Assembly: GCF_963576615.1 (NCBI RefSeq)
Contig: NC_088711.1
Span: 24,956,182-25,020,181, forward strand
DNA from: Watersipora subatra
Lineage: Eukaryota; Bryozoa; Gymnolaemata; Cheilostomatida; Watersiporidae
Length of the DNA: 64,000 bases
Direction of reading: 5' to 3'
The number at the start of each line of letters is the position of its first letter. Positions within the stretch are counted from its first letter, which is position 1. The notes under the pieces are model-generated. The model was not told the DNA's origin and ran no database searches. It worked only from the letters and a program-made list of their open reading frames with translations. Shown here piece by piece: positions 30,601 to 42,090 of the stretch. The translations under genes were made by a program, and so were the position numbers.

Positions 30601-33600
30601 TGTAATGTGAATTTTGTTGCAAGTCAACCTTTAACCATTGAGTATAAGTAGCAGGAATGTGAAGGTCATCCTCTTCATCTGCTGGTTATAACTCTCGCTT
30701 ATCTAGACCTCTCTACCTAGTTTGACTACTACAGCTAGCTGATCTTAATTGACATCAGCCCATCACAAACTGATTTAAAGGATAAACTGCTTATGAAGAG
30801 GTCAAGCTTGTCATTCGTTACAATTCTGTTAATACGGGTCAATTGGTTGGAGCTATTAAAGATATGATTAACGAGGAAAGGCGGTCACATTATACAGGCC
30901 ATATTAGCCACGATGAGTAGATGTTCCTGCCATATAATCGCATTGGCTTGTAAGTTGTATCGACTGTTTCCTTCAAATTAGATCAAGATTTCATAGTTTC
31001 ATGCCGACCACCGTGTAAGTCCATTAGTAATCACAGCCATCATGCTGCCTGTCTCTTTATCCTCTGACTCTACTTTGTATGCTATAGTTTAACTTGTGTT
31101 TCTTTCAGGGGCTGATTTGATTTGCAATAGCCATTTATAAAAGTGAAGTATAAGTCATGTATCGCGTGTACTGTAGAAAAGAAGCTGCCGCTGTTGACAG
31201 CAATATTCAAGTCATCAAACTTCGCAAGGAGCTCCTTCAGTCCCAAAACCATATGTCAGACATTGATAAGGTAAAGATTTGTGCAGTCGTCCTAGAACCC
31301 CTCTCAGCCACCACAATTGCTACCAGTGATGGTCTGATAATGATTAGAGAGGCATTATCATTACCATTGACTAACATTCCATGTCACCTAACAAGCCATG
31401 TTAATTAACACGCTATGTCGACTAACATGGTTTGTTGACTAACAAGCCATATCGACTAACACACCATTTCGACTAACATGCCATGTCACCTAGCATACCA
31501 TGTCGACTAACATGCCATGTCGACTTGCAGGCTATTTTAACTAATCCGTCATAAAATATGCTTCTGGTTATTAAAAAATCAATTTTGAAGTTGATGTTTG
31601 ATAATTTTCTAGAACCACAGCCACGAATTAACATCATTTAAGCAAAGTATGCTAACCTATCTAGCTGTGCACAAGCGCTGCACAGCAATATCAGAAACGG
31701 CGCATGCCTTGCAAAAACAGCGAAAACCCTTGTGGAAGCTAGGACATTTACTCATGTAATAATATGTAAGTTCTCTGGGTCGGCCTTGCTTGTCCTTTCA
31801 CCTCACCCAGCATATATACAGCAATTTCATAACGTATTCCGCATGTAGTCGTATTCCGCATGTAGTCGCATCTTAAGCGCATCCATATCTCAAACATTTC
31901 AATTATGTAACTAGAATATCACAACATATGCAATGCGTAGTTAGAATCTCACACAAACTATTGTGGGCAATCATCGTAATGCTTGGCAAGCCTAGGTGTT
32001 GTTATATAACATACGAAGCTCATTTATGTCAGAAAGTGACATGTATTACAAGTGCTTTAAAGATATCGCTACAAATTTATGACTTTTGTAAATAAATTAT
32101 TACACTGCCGGCAATCTTCTTACTACCTGAAGCTACAGTTTCAACCTCAGCTTTGAAAACTGATTAGCGGCTCACACATAACGTAAAATGGTATTCATAG
32201 TTGTTAGTTGATAATAGTGACCAACTAGTGAACAACTTGTTTATCGCTCATTCAATATTTTTCTTTGTCAGAAAGAACAACTATGTTATTGTATATTAAA
32301 TATTCTAGAGTTTCTCCTGTTTGATGTTGGTATTGATCTCAAGCTATCCTATCCAATGAACTCAGTGCCTTGCATCGCTGCCTCAATCCACCTCTTCACT
32401 AGCATGTCATTTACACTTTCTATCTCACCTTTAGTAGAGCTTTATTTTATTTCTTCACAAATATATTTGATTTTATTCCAGCTTCATAGTGCTCATCGCT
32501 ATAACATCTTATCAGCTATCGCTTAAAACTATCACGTTATAACTTGTATACGTACTAAGTACATGTACGTACGTATATATACGTAAACATACGTAAACAT
32601 ACATAACATATAAACATTTATGTGAATATTCACAATGTATCACTGAACTACATCAGTTATAATATGCAATACATATCGCTGAACTACATCAGTTGTAATA
32701 TGCAATACATATTGCTGAACTACATCAGTTGTAATATGCAATACATATTGCTGAACTACATCAGTTATAATATGCAATACATATCGCTGAACTACATCAG
32801 TTATAATATGCAATACATATTGCTGAACTACATCAGTTGTAATATGCAATACATATCGCTGAACTACATCAGTTATAATATGCAATACATATCGCTGAAC
32901 TACATCAGTTGTAATATGCAATACATATCGCTGAACTACATCAGTTGTAATTTGCAATACATATTGCTGAACTACGTCAGTTGTAATATGCAATACATAT
33001 CGCTGAACTACGTCAGTTGTAATATGCAATACATATCGCTGAACTACATCAGTTATAATGTGCAATACATATTGCTGAACTACATCAGTTGTGTTGTTGT
33101 TGTACTACAAGTTACGAGTTGTGTAATTAATTATCTACTACGTATTGGCAGCACGTATTGGCAGCACGCAACGAATGTATAGCTATGTAATAACATTTCT
33201 ATAACTGCTGTTATATGTACAATAAGCCTTGAGATATGAGAAAGCTTTGAGATTTGAGCTGGTTCTCAATGCGGCCCTAGAGTAATCTGCGAGTCGTCGG
33301 GCTGTCTTTTTTCCTTTTCTTTTAAATTGCGGTGATTTTTCATCTATGTTGCATCATACCCTGCTTACTTCCTCCCAAATAAGCTCTGCACCTCGATTAG
33401 CCAAGCTATTGTGCGCATGGAGCCTTCATCAATGATTTTCAAGGTGTATTTCACAGCTACTATCTTACCTAATGAAAAAATATAATTAAATTCCATTAGC
33501 TATGTAGAAGGTATTCTATAAATAATATAAAAACGTAGAATGAAATGAGCTGGGGTAAAACTACAGGATGCATTCTAAGTGCCAGAGGTGAAAAGTTTAT

Positions 33601-34385
33601 CTACACATCAACTCTACACAGCATGGGATGGTATAACTAACACAGTGTTCGGCGTTATAATACAGATGCTGTAGACAGCATCATATATGAACAGTTTGTT
33701 TGCACTTGAAATTGGTTACGTCTCTGGTTGATTCTCGATTGTGCTGCTGAGAGGTCTGCTATAGAAAGTATAGCAAACACTGTTTAGAATCTATCGTAGA
33801 AAGAAGAGTTTGGTTCTCAGTCTTACACGGTGCTAAAATCGGCAGGATGTTAGATGTATCCTTTTAATGGCTGTCATACAAGGTTAATCTCGTTGTAAAC
33901 ACTATCCTTGGCTCTCACTATACTTGTTAATACAAATGTGAAACCTCTAACATAATATAATGGCTTCTTCATCATTCAACAACCGCTTACGTATTTGCTA
34001 GCTTCAAAGCGGTATGATTATAGCGCTATATGATTATTGGACCTTCGGGAGACTTATAAGATATCACTTTGATTCATGATAAATTCCAGGTATTTGTACA
34101 ACTGCTACACATGGTCTTCAAGCTATTCCAGAAGCTTTTAATTGGAGATTTGTAACCTTGCAAAGATTGTTTGCCAATAGCTGCAACGATGCTTTCGTAA
34201 ACTCTTTAGTAAAATCATAGGCAAAATAATCTCTTTCCGGTAAGAGTAAGCTCTCTCGTGAACTTTCTTGGTTAAATATAATTTGTATTTATTTATAGAA
34301 ATTCGAGGCATACAAAGCTCACACGAACAAGTTGCTCATGCAGGAACGAGAGCTCAACGCTAAGCTAAGGCACTTGACAGGTTAA
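21671..34385 (+). CDS. CCDC89: CCDC89-like coiled-coil protein (7 exons)
   Basis: Exons are 21671-21730, 28307-28788, 28878-29008, 29170-29306, 29560-29642, 31177-31270 and 34299-34385. Phases agree at every junction and give 357 residues, close to the roughly 370 of vertebrate CCDC89. The protein is almost all coiled coil. Family signatures I recognise are RIDEQSELIMILK, FNELAENHQELIKFKDQYK and the C-terminal ERELNAKLRHLTG. In vertebrates CCDC89 (BOIP) is testis-rich and reported to bind HEY1; its role here is inferred only. The start ATG at 21,671 opens a 20-residue first exon (MSESRCPKDIKNMISS...). Intron 1 is 6.6 kb and carries a hAT transposon; intron 5 carries a long-TIR MITE; intron 6 carries a 36-bp minisatellite. 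The short first exon is the least certain part. Confidence 0.85.
22921..25314 (+). mobile_element. hAT DNA transposon (ZBED/Buster-like), decayed
   Basis: The element is 22,929-25,306 (2378 bp). The left end is CAGTGATTTTTAACC and the right end, inverted, is CAGTGGTTCTTAAC, the typical hAT terminus. It is flanked by an 8-bp duplication, CTCTGGAA and CTCTAGAG, with two differences. It has its own TATA-like TATATAAAGG (about 23,018), a probable leader intron (donor at 23,092, acceptor at 23,274), the transposase frames and an AATAAA near 25,195. It lies in intron 1 of the CCDC89-like gene in the same orientation. The two frameshifts and a lost catalytic residue show that it is inactive. Confidence 0.93.
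23284..25064 (+). pseudogene. hAT transposase, frameshifted
   Basis: A BED-type zinc finger comes first (CVLC...HQLKQHIRNKH, about residues 30-60), then the RNase H-like core with LDESTD (first catalytic Asp), and at the end the hAT dimerisation part with SAYLCESAFSAM. It resembles the ZBED5/FAM200/SCAND3 group. The frame is broken twice: near 24,000-24,025, where the reading moves to another frame, and near 24,640. The usual CTDGAP motif, which holds the second catalytic Asp, reads CIVGAP, so that Asp is replaced by Val. Only the last third (24,639-25,064) and the first third (to about 24,000) are smooth reading. The ATG at 23,284 is the first in frame after the leader intron. A domesticated gene is unlikely given the breaks. 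Confidence 0.9.
26190..26225. repeat. Perfect 13-bp inverted repeat
   Basis: AACATGGAACTAG (26,190-26,202) and CTAGTTCCATGTT (26,213-26,225) are separated by 10 AT-rich bases. It lies in intron 1 of the CCDC89-like gene; function is unknown. Confidence 0.7.
29751..30634. mobile_element. Long-TIR MITE, TTAA flanks, copy 1
   Basis: The element is 29,755-30,630 (876 bp), starting AGGTTGACTTGCAAC and ending GTTGCAAGTCAACCT, between TTAA words. The inverted repeat goes in for roughly 190 bp with gaps, so the two halves could fold into a long hairpin. It has no ORF. A second copy (56,162-57,058) interrupts a Tigger element, and the matching empty Tigger site has one TTAA, which supports TTAA (or its inner TA) as the target duplication. 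TTAA is typical of piggyBac-like and Kolobok elements; the ends do not let me choose. It lies in intron 5 of the CCDC89-like gene. Confidence 0.85.
31375..31535. repeat. Degenerate ~17-bp tandem repeats
   Basis: Words of the form CGACTAACATGCCATGT recur about nine times with drift, just after exon 6 of the CCDC89-like gene. Confidence 0.7.
32640..33090. repeat. Minisatellite, 36-bp unit, about 12.5 copies
   Basis: The unit contains GCTGAACTACATCAGTTGTA and ATATGCAATACATAT. The period is a multiple of three, so both strands stay open for more than 400 bases; these frames are not genes. It lies in intron 6 of the CCDC89-like gene. Confidence 0.95.
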
Positions 34386-37300
34386 ATAAATGAGAAAAAG
34401 GACAACATTACAGGATATGGTGTGCTGCTTGTCGCTGCAGGATTAGTGGTGCTTTCTATATTAAACATGTATAGTGAACTCAAATATTTTGTTTAGTGAA
34501 TAATTTCTTCATGATGTAGTATATTTATTTCTTGTATTATTTTGAACAAGCTATAAAAACTGACACCTATCAACCATCTGTAGCACATTCTAGTTTTTTT
34601 CTAATTAAACTGACTAAAAAGGACTTGAAAAGTCTCGTACCATCAAAGAGCATTTTATAAGAGTCTAGTCTAATATTGTTTCTAAGGCCGCACACAAGCT
34701 CTGGGATGTACATGTGTGGAATCTAATAAATCTAAAACAGAAATATTAAACCATTTCCGAGTTTTCTTCTACTCTGTAAGTCTTCCTTACCCCCAATGAT
34801 GGAGTTTTATTATGTGAAATTATGATATCACAGCTACTGAAACTTGGCAGAGATCTATTGTTAAACCTGGTGTCAGGTCAGTTTGCAATGAAAGTCTGAG
34901 AGCTCTAAGGTATCATCTAACGTTCCATGTTAATAGTATTGAATTTGAAGAAGTCAACTGGTCAATGTGCAGCATGGAGTGTAGATATGATGACCACAAC
35001 TAATAGGTACTTTCAAATCAAATTTGTGTTAGAAAACAGCTGAAAACTGTGAACTCAGTCACTGCTCTTAATAATATTTAATAGGTAGCCCCATACAAAA
35101 TTCTGAAAATTAAGATACAAGCCGTTTTTGCAATTTGAGCTCTAACATGGTATCCTCCTGTAAGTATAAATAAATATTTGAAACGCTTCATGCCGAGGAG
35201 CTAAATGTGCTTTTAGATACTTTCCGTTTAAAATGCTCAAATCGTATCTCCAATCTTTTTGACCAATCACTACATTTCTACTTTCCAAAAAAACTACACT
35301 TCATACTAATAGCTTGCCAATTTAAATTATAAAACAGTGTTATGCAAAAATAGCTTTTTTTTAAATACATAATTTACTTTACTACTTTTTGTTTATTTTT
35401 TGTCTCACGTTCTAATTTGCTTTGAATGGCGTTAATCGGTATAAATAATGTTTATATCTATCTGTGCTACGAAGCAAATGTTTTATTTGATAATTTACTC
35501 CAATAAACTAAATGAATAACATACTAAATTATAAATGCCAGCAGCCATTGATACACGGACATTTGTGAAAGCAGCGATTTATTAAGAACACAAGATAAGC
35601 TTATAAAGCAATTTAACCATACAAGCCGGTATTTGAAGTATATAGACAAGAATGGGAAGCTTAGCGAAATCAATAAGCTCTAGAAAGTGTGAGAGAGAAA
35701 GAATACACAGATTTATCACACGATATACGTGCGTATACATGTATCCCTAGTTATCACAGGTTGAACAAAGAAAGCTGTCAACTGGTTCAATAATGTTAAA
35801 ACATGAGTTTGTAGAAGCCATTATGTTTTTGACAACCAAGTTGACAATGTAGGTCTTCAGAAATGTCTACCAACATCGTGTTGAGGCTTCTATGTATGCT
35901 TCAAATAAGGCATATGTACGAGTCTACCACATAAGGTGTAGCACAAGTGATTTCATACGGTTGAATATGTGCTGCATATTTCCCTTCATATTTCACAGAA
36001 TATTCATTACTTTAGTTTTACCAAAAATTCGAAAACTTTACGATGATAAAAAGAAAAATTTGGTAAAACAAAAAAATGTAATTTAAAAAAATTGTAAATA
36101 AAAATAATATTGTAGAGTATTTTTGTGGCATATATTGAGAAACTAACTAAACTGTTAGCAATTTTCCAAAACCTTTGATTTATTTCGATTCATATTGCCA
36201 AATGAGTCTAACACAATATATAAAAACCAAAAGAAGCCGACAATCAGTTAATAGCCTGTGTACCCTAACAGCTTGTTCTGTCAAAAAGAGAGCGGTGTAA
36301 GACAAGGCTGTTAAGAGAAATATTTGATTATGAATATGCAATCAGAACTACATGTGTGTGGTTAATCATGCAATGACCTAGGACGAGAGATTAATACCCC
36401 AAGTTTTGAATAGATCTGACCTCACAAAGTAAAGGTAAAACAAAACGATTAACAAATCTGAAACAATTCCAAACATTCTTCAAGAGAAGTTGAGAACCCA
36501 TATGAAAGGAATTAAACCTGCAAGCTGTTATTCAACGCCGAGAGTATCGCAATATCCTAATTATTATCCAGCTGTTACGATATTAGCTCTAATGGTCTAT
36601 TTGTCTAAGATTGCTGACTCTATGATAAAATAGCACCTCGCTGACACTGCTGCTTTGGTGGCAGCTCATTTCACCAGGTATGTAGTGCTACTATTTTATT
36701 ATAGGATACATCTTAACCAAGACTGCCACGTATATTGAAATGCTGAGGCAAGTAAGCAGACTTCAAATATACTGTTTTAATATGCCTAGCTGGTCATTTA
36801 TAGGAATGAAGAATTTTACTGAACATAATTAACACACCTGCAGGTATTTATGTAGGCTAAGGTTTTATTTAGAAACGGAACTGGGTCACTCACAGCGAGA
36901 ATGTATTTTTCCTATAAAATTAGATAGATTAAAGCTATTTATAATAATTTGGTAGAATTAGCTAGCCAATGGCTACCCTGTAGGCCGAGCCAGTTAGTTC
37001 AATAATAGACCTACATGGAAGGCTGCTGATTTGACTAACTGTCAGCTGCAGAGCTGAACTAAAGTGTTGTAGAGACAACTAATCTGACACCCGCAGCCGG
37101 GCGCTCCTCGAGTACACTAGACCTTGGACATTATCATAATTTCCTCTCTCTTCTATAATTGAATGTTTCTTACGCTTTCACTAAATGCTGCCGCAGTAAG
37201 GGCTGCCATATATAATACTCAGTGAACGACTGGATGATATATCTGAATGAGAGTTTTTAGACACTGTTAGACAGCTGTCATAACACCAGTACATGGTAAG

Positions 37301-38070
37301 TATCATATAGCACTGGTAGTTAATGACGCGCCATGAGTAGCTCAAACAACATGATCAAGGATAAATGTATGCAGTAAGAAGTCTTGGGTTTGGAAAGCAA
37401 AGACTAATGACACCGCTTGCCAATCAATAAGATGTTTCCAATTTACAGTCACCTTGATAGCGAAGGCAATCTCTTGCAGGAGTTTGATATCACCTAGGTG
37501 GGAGGTTATTTTATAAAACTCTGAGAACACAGGAGATATGAAATTGCTCCATAGGGGGCTATTTCTGCTATTAATTAGCATGTTTTTGATCAGAACTTTT
37601 ATTATAAAGAATATAAACTTTTATAGTATGCTGTATAAAATTACAAAGCCTTATTTCTTGCTAGAACTTGACTCGAATTAGGTTACAAATTGTCGCTCAA
37701 CCGGTAAGTGTGGCACAGACGCATGCTTTATGACATTTAGTAAATATGAGTAACGACATTTATGTGTAATTCAATGTATGTTGCTGGTGTTGTTACATTA
37801 GAACAATTACATTACAATACATTACAACTTTGGAGAAAAGCTCACAAATTAAACACATTTATCTCCACCTCTGCTGTTGAGGTAGCCTGATGCCTGACAT
37901 TGATATAATATTAGAGAAGGTCAGCAGCTCTAAAAATAATCTACCTACTGTACTTCCATATTTTGAAAAAACTGTTGAAAGTGGTCGAAAATGGTTGAAA
38001 GTTGAATGTGCATAAATAGAAACTGATAACAAATGTGAGCCGACACAACTATCAGGTAGCATAGAAATAG
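34386..38070. other. Gene-free stretch downstream of CCDC89-like gene
   Basis: AT-rich DNA holding the 3' UTR of the CCDC89-like gene at its start. Short open frames (for example near 35,892 and 37,342) show no domain, signal or splice pattern that I can support, and I see no clear repeat ends. Confidence 0.5.
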
Positions 38071-38114
38071 CGTAGCATAGAAACTGATGCAAATGCATCT
38101 GTTTCTATGCTACG
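38071..38114. repeat. Hairpin with 21-bp arms
   Basis: CGTAGCATAGAAACTGATGCA and its inverted partner, one mismatch, are separated by two bases. Related half-copies lie on both sides (GTAGCATAGAAATAG before, GCATCAGTTCCTATGC after). Origin unknown. Confidence 0.7.
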
Positions 38115-38400
38115 CTAGTAGCAAAAACACAGAAGCAGCGGTACTCGCATCAGTTCCTATGCTTTGCACTGACAAACAGGAATGTTACAGCAGGTGAGCT
38201 CTGGTCAACACAAGTTGTTCATATGATATAAAATGATCCAGATAGGAGCTGCAGCAAACAATATGCTTTGCACTCCTCACCTTGGTGTGTAATGAATAAT
38301 CACTGCATGCGATATCATCTCTGCATAATGAATTATCAATACACTCAACAGTAGCATCTAGTTGTTTCCAGGAACTGAATAAGACAGGTTGGTTTGCTCT

Positions 38401-38785
38401 TCTATATACGTATATATTTCTCAAAGTACGTCTGTATGTCGTATATTTGTCTGCATTTCGGCTATAGCTATTATTAGAATAGCTGTAGCTGGACAACAAT
38501 GCAGAGGCAAAAGCATGACTTACTGTCATTAGAAGCCTAACTTACTGGAATTTACCATTGGCAATGTGCCAAGCGAATGGCTTGAAAGTTACATTTGTTT
38601 AACAAAGTTTTAAAACCTTTACAGTTGTTTTTATTTTGTCTCTTAATGTATTTCAACTACACGACACACTTCTCTCATGATATGTAATTTGAAAGTAAGA
38701 ATGGCAAATGTTGTTATGTTACATACAAATTAATTTTTTGTCCAGACTTTTTTATTACTCGGGCAACGCCGGGTAGCACAGCTAG
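38401..38785 (+). mobile_element. Helitron-like non-autonomous element
   Basis: The 3' end shows the Helitron plan: a short GC hairpin (ACTCGG, loop GCAACG, CCGGGT), seven bases, then CTAG followed by T at 38,781-38,786. The proposed 5' end begins TCTATATACGTATATA and continues with GTACGTCTGTATGTC, like many Helitron 5' ends, but the base before it is T, not the expected A. An internal palindrome lies near 38,460-38,490. No Rep/helicase is present. Confidence 0.5.
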
Positions 38786-39536
38786 TTCTCTTTATATCAT
38801 CATTCATATATACTACAGTATATTTTTTATTATTGCGCATGAGGTATTCTTTGTATTTATGTTGCTCGATGTCAAGTGTATCTGCTAATCAAATTGGTAA
38901 ATATTATTTTGCCTCATCTGGGCAATGACATTTTTAAACAGTTTTGTGGTAAGAACAGCTAATGAAAAATTTACATTAATTTTAACAGATCATGGTCTGT
39001 AGAGGTAAAGCCAAAATGGGAGATTTTGCACACTATTTTTTATAATTATGTATGTTTATTAAACAGAAGAACATGATTCAAGCGATATTAAAGTTTGCTG
39101 ACTTGCAAGAGCGGTATCTGTGCTATTGCTTGTAAAGCTAAACAGCAGACCTCAACAGTCTTAAATTCCTTTACATCTTGAATATGAAGAATAAGGTTAA
39201 CCAACAAAGCGACCATAATTATATTATATAATGATATTATATAATTATATTAAGATTAATAAGCAAGATTAAGTCAAGGCTATCCTGAACCAACTTCTTC
39301 AAAAGCCTCGAACACCGGAATACAAATTGGTAATCACGAGTTACCAGAAGCATTAATTGTTTTAGTTGCATAACTAAAACAGTCACATAACTATTTACAA
39401 CCAAACTGGTTCGTCATCGCCCTCCATTATTGCTCGAGTGGAAGTGTGCCGAATGACGATATATTGTTTCACAAGAAAGCTACTTGCCATGAACAATCTA
39501 CAGCATTACATGCTACAGACTGGTTTACTAGCTCAT

Positions 39537-39737
39537 GTTAACAATACAAAAGTAAATGTTAACGATACAAAAGTAAATGTCAACGATACAAAAGTAAATA
39601 TTAACAATACGAAAGTAAATGTTAACAATACAAAAGTAAATGTTAACAATACAAAAGTAAATGTTAACAATACAAAAGTAAATGTTAACAATACAAAAGT
39701 AAATGTTAACAATACAAAAGTAAATGTTAACAATATA
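39537..39737. repeat. Minisatellite, 21-bp unit, about 9.5 copies
   Basis: The unit is GTTAACAATACAAAAGTAAAT with few variants. Because 21 is a multiple of three, open frames run through it on both strands. Confidence 0.95.
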
Positions 39738-40048
39738 TAGACTATAATAGTGGGTAAAAAATGTATGATGGGAAACATCGCCTGTTGGCTTGCTGCACGC
39801 TTTACAAGAAAATGCTTCTCATTGTAACTTTTAGGACTAATAAAAATTATAATTTCATGAATTTGATGGTTTAACTCTACAATAATAAAGTCATATAAGA
39901 CCTGAATGTATAGATATTTTAGCGCAGGCCTTTTCTAATTTAACATTTAATGAACAATTTGATTATGCCAAGCTGTTACTAACATATATACTGATTATCA
40001 CCGTTACATGAATTTATGAACCATGCTATCAATGCTGCTTGCTACATA

Positions 40049-41440
40049 TACCGTAAAACCTCTAATTGAACGCCATGGCGCTCTATTTCTCAACCTTTCT
40101 TCGATAGTGCCGATTAATTGGAGGCGGTGTTCAAATAGAGGTTGGCAGTCTATTTTTCGAATGGCCCATCAAAATCTTCGAAAGATAAACTTACTCTATT
40201 ACGGGTGAAGCGAATGTCGCCTATATTTTGCTCAATTTTTTCCGGTGGAGCGATATTAAACCTTTTGGATGCAATAAATCTGCTAACTTACCTCTAACTT
40301 GTCAAAGGTCTCTTAATAAATGTGCACCAAAAAACTGAGAAATAAATCTACCTGTTGATATCTATTGCTTGCAATTGACCTGTGATGATAATATTGCCCG
40401 AGTCCTTTGCAATTTGTTGGCATTTTCAATTATTTCATTCTAAATTTGAAAACATATTTTTATTTTATATCTATATTTAACTTTGTTGAATAAAATCTCA
40501 TTGCACTCTTTGATGTGTTTGTTACAGTTTGCCACCAAAACTAGCTTTTTATGTGCAATAGAAGTGGAGTTATGAGCATCGATCCATTGTAAGCGGTGTT
40601 AAGATAGCCGCAAGGATGCTATTAAATAACATGCTATAAATCTGCATATTTATAAATTATACAATGATAAATTATCAAATGATACAAATATATATTAATT
40701 AACAAGTGAAATAAACTAATCATACTTATATTACATGCAGGAACAAAAATTAATGTTTTTAAAACAAAAGTATTTTCATCGTTTGCTCGGATAGCTGCGT
40801 TCTGATTGTTGCTTTCGACAAAACGAACATTCTAGTTGTCCAATACCGTCCACGATATCTTCTGGTCTCAGCTCTTTTTCTGCACTGGTGAGCTAGTTGA
40901 CATTAGCATATAAACAATTTTTTTGCAGAGCAAAACTTTCATGCGCTGCATTTAGCAATGATGCAATGCATAAGTTTGCTTAGTAAACATAACCTTTGGT
41001 ACAAAACTTGCAAACCGGGTTTTTATGCATGTCCTTTGACCGCGTTAAACAAGTAACTACTATTAGCCTGAGACAGTAATTATTTCAATAGCTTTGCTTT
41101 AAAAGTTCATCTACTATCGTAAATTTAAGCCGTTTTATATGTAGGCTACTTCATAATAAAAAGACTGCATTAAACAGCTAACTACTACTAGCCTGAGACC
41201 GTTATTGATTATTGCTATAGTGTTGCTTTCAACGTTTTAATGAAAAAAATTGAAAAGCTTTGGAATTGGACGAGATAATTATTATTGATATAAACGATTC
41301 ATTATTAACACGTTTTCGTGGACACTTTTCTACTGATCAGTTGATATTACGGGCTCGTAAAGATCAAATAATGTTGACATGGCGACCAAACGGAGGCGGC
41401 GTTCAAATAGAGGTGGCATTCAATAAAAGGTTTTAAGGTA
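40049..41440. mobile_element. TA-flanked 1.4 kb DNA element, copy 1
   Basis: The element is 40,051-41,438. It starts CCGTAAAACCTCTAATTGAA and ends with the imperfect inverse CAATAAAAGGTTTTAAGG, and TA lies at both sides. The word CAAATAGAGGTGGC/GTTCAAATAGAGG recurs near both ends. A homologous 1.47 kb copy is at 45,394-46,865. There is no transposase frame, so it is non-autonomous. TA targets suit the Tc1/mariner/pogo group, but this is not proof. It ends about 650 bp upstream of the GPCR start. Confidence 0.8.
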
Positions 41441-42090
41441 GATTAAATATTCAGATAATCTTCTACCGTTTATTTTAAAAAGAGATTTCATCTCATCATA
41501 AACATGTGCCACATGTATCGTTCACCCTTTTAGGACTCCGAATATAACGAGCTACTCTGTTCAGCATCTCGTAGTTACTTACCAATATTGTAGCCCACTC
41601 TTTGGTAGCCTCCTTCTATAGTCAGCTCTTAAAACCAATAATAAAAATGCAAAGAATGAATATACTAAACAGCAACAATTTCAACATAAAAATTTTATTT
41701 GTTATGTGAACTTATTTGACATCTAAAATAAGAAAAGATTTGGCACAACTATCAAAACACACTTTACTGACCAGAAGTAAAAAACAGCCACAAAATATTT
41801 TTCTAAATTTCTAGGAGTTTTATGCCACTCAACATAAACATTATGTATAGATATAATGAAACAGCTCAAGTATGACACATGTATATACGAACTTACAACT
41901 CCATGTTCATAAACTTCTCACATACCGTGTGATCGAAAAGTATACTATGGGCATTTGCTACTTTTTAAAATGATATCATATTTTTTCACACCAATTTTTT
42001 TGTACATGTTTAAATAGTTTCTTTTGCATTTCTTGCATTGTTTCTGTGAATGAGCAACAAAATTCAAAGTCTTTGTATTATGTTGTAGAA

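Noticed and set aside
32622-33182. Open frames on both strands over 400 bases
   Set aside because: By-product of another 36-bp minisatellite inside an intron of the CCDC89-like gene.
38185-38529. 114-codon minus-strand frame near the Helitron-like element
   Set aside because: It crosses the proposed Helitron 5' end and a palindrome; Tyr/Ser-rich chance frame with no family match.
39438-39778. Open frames on both strands across the 21-bp repeat
   Set aside because: Period of 21 keeps all phases open; not a gene.
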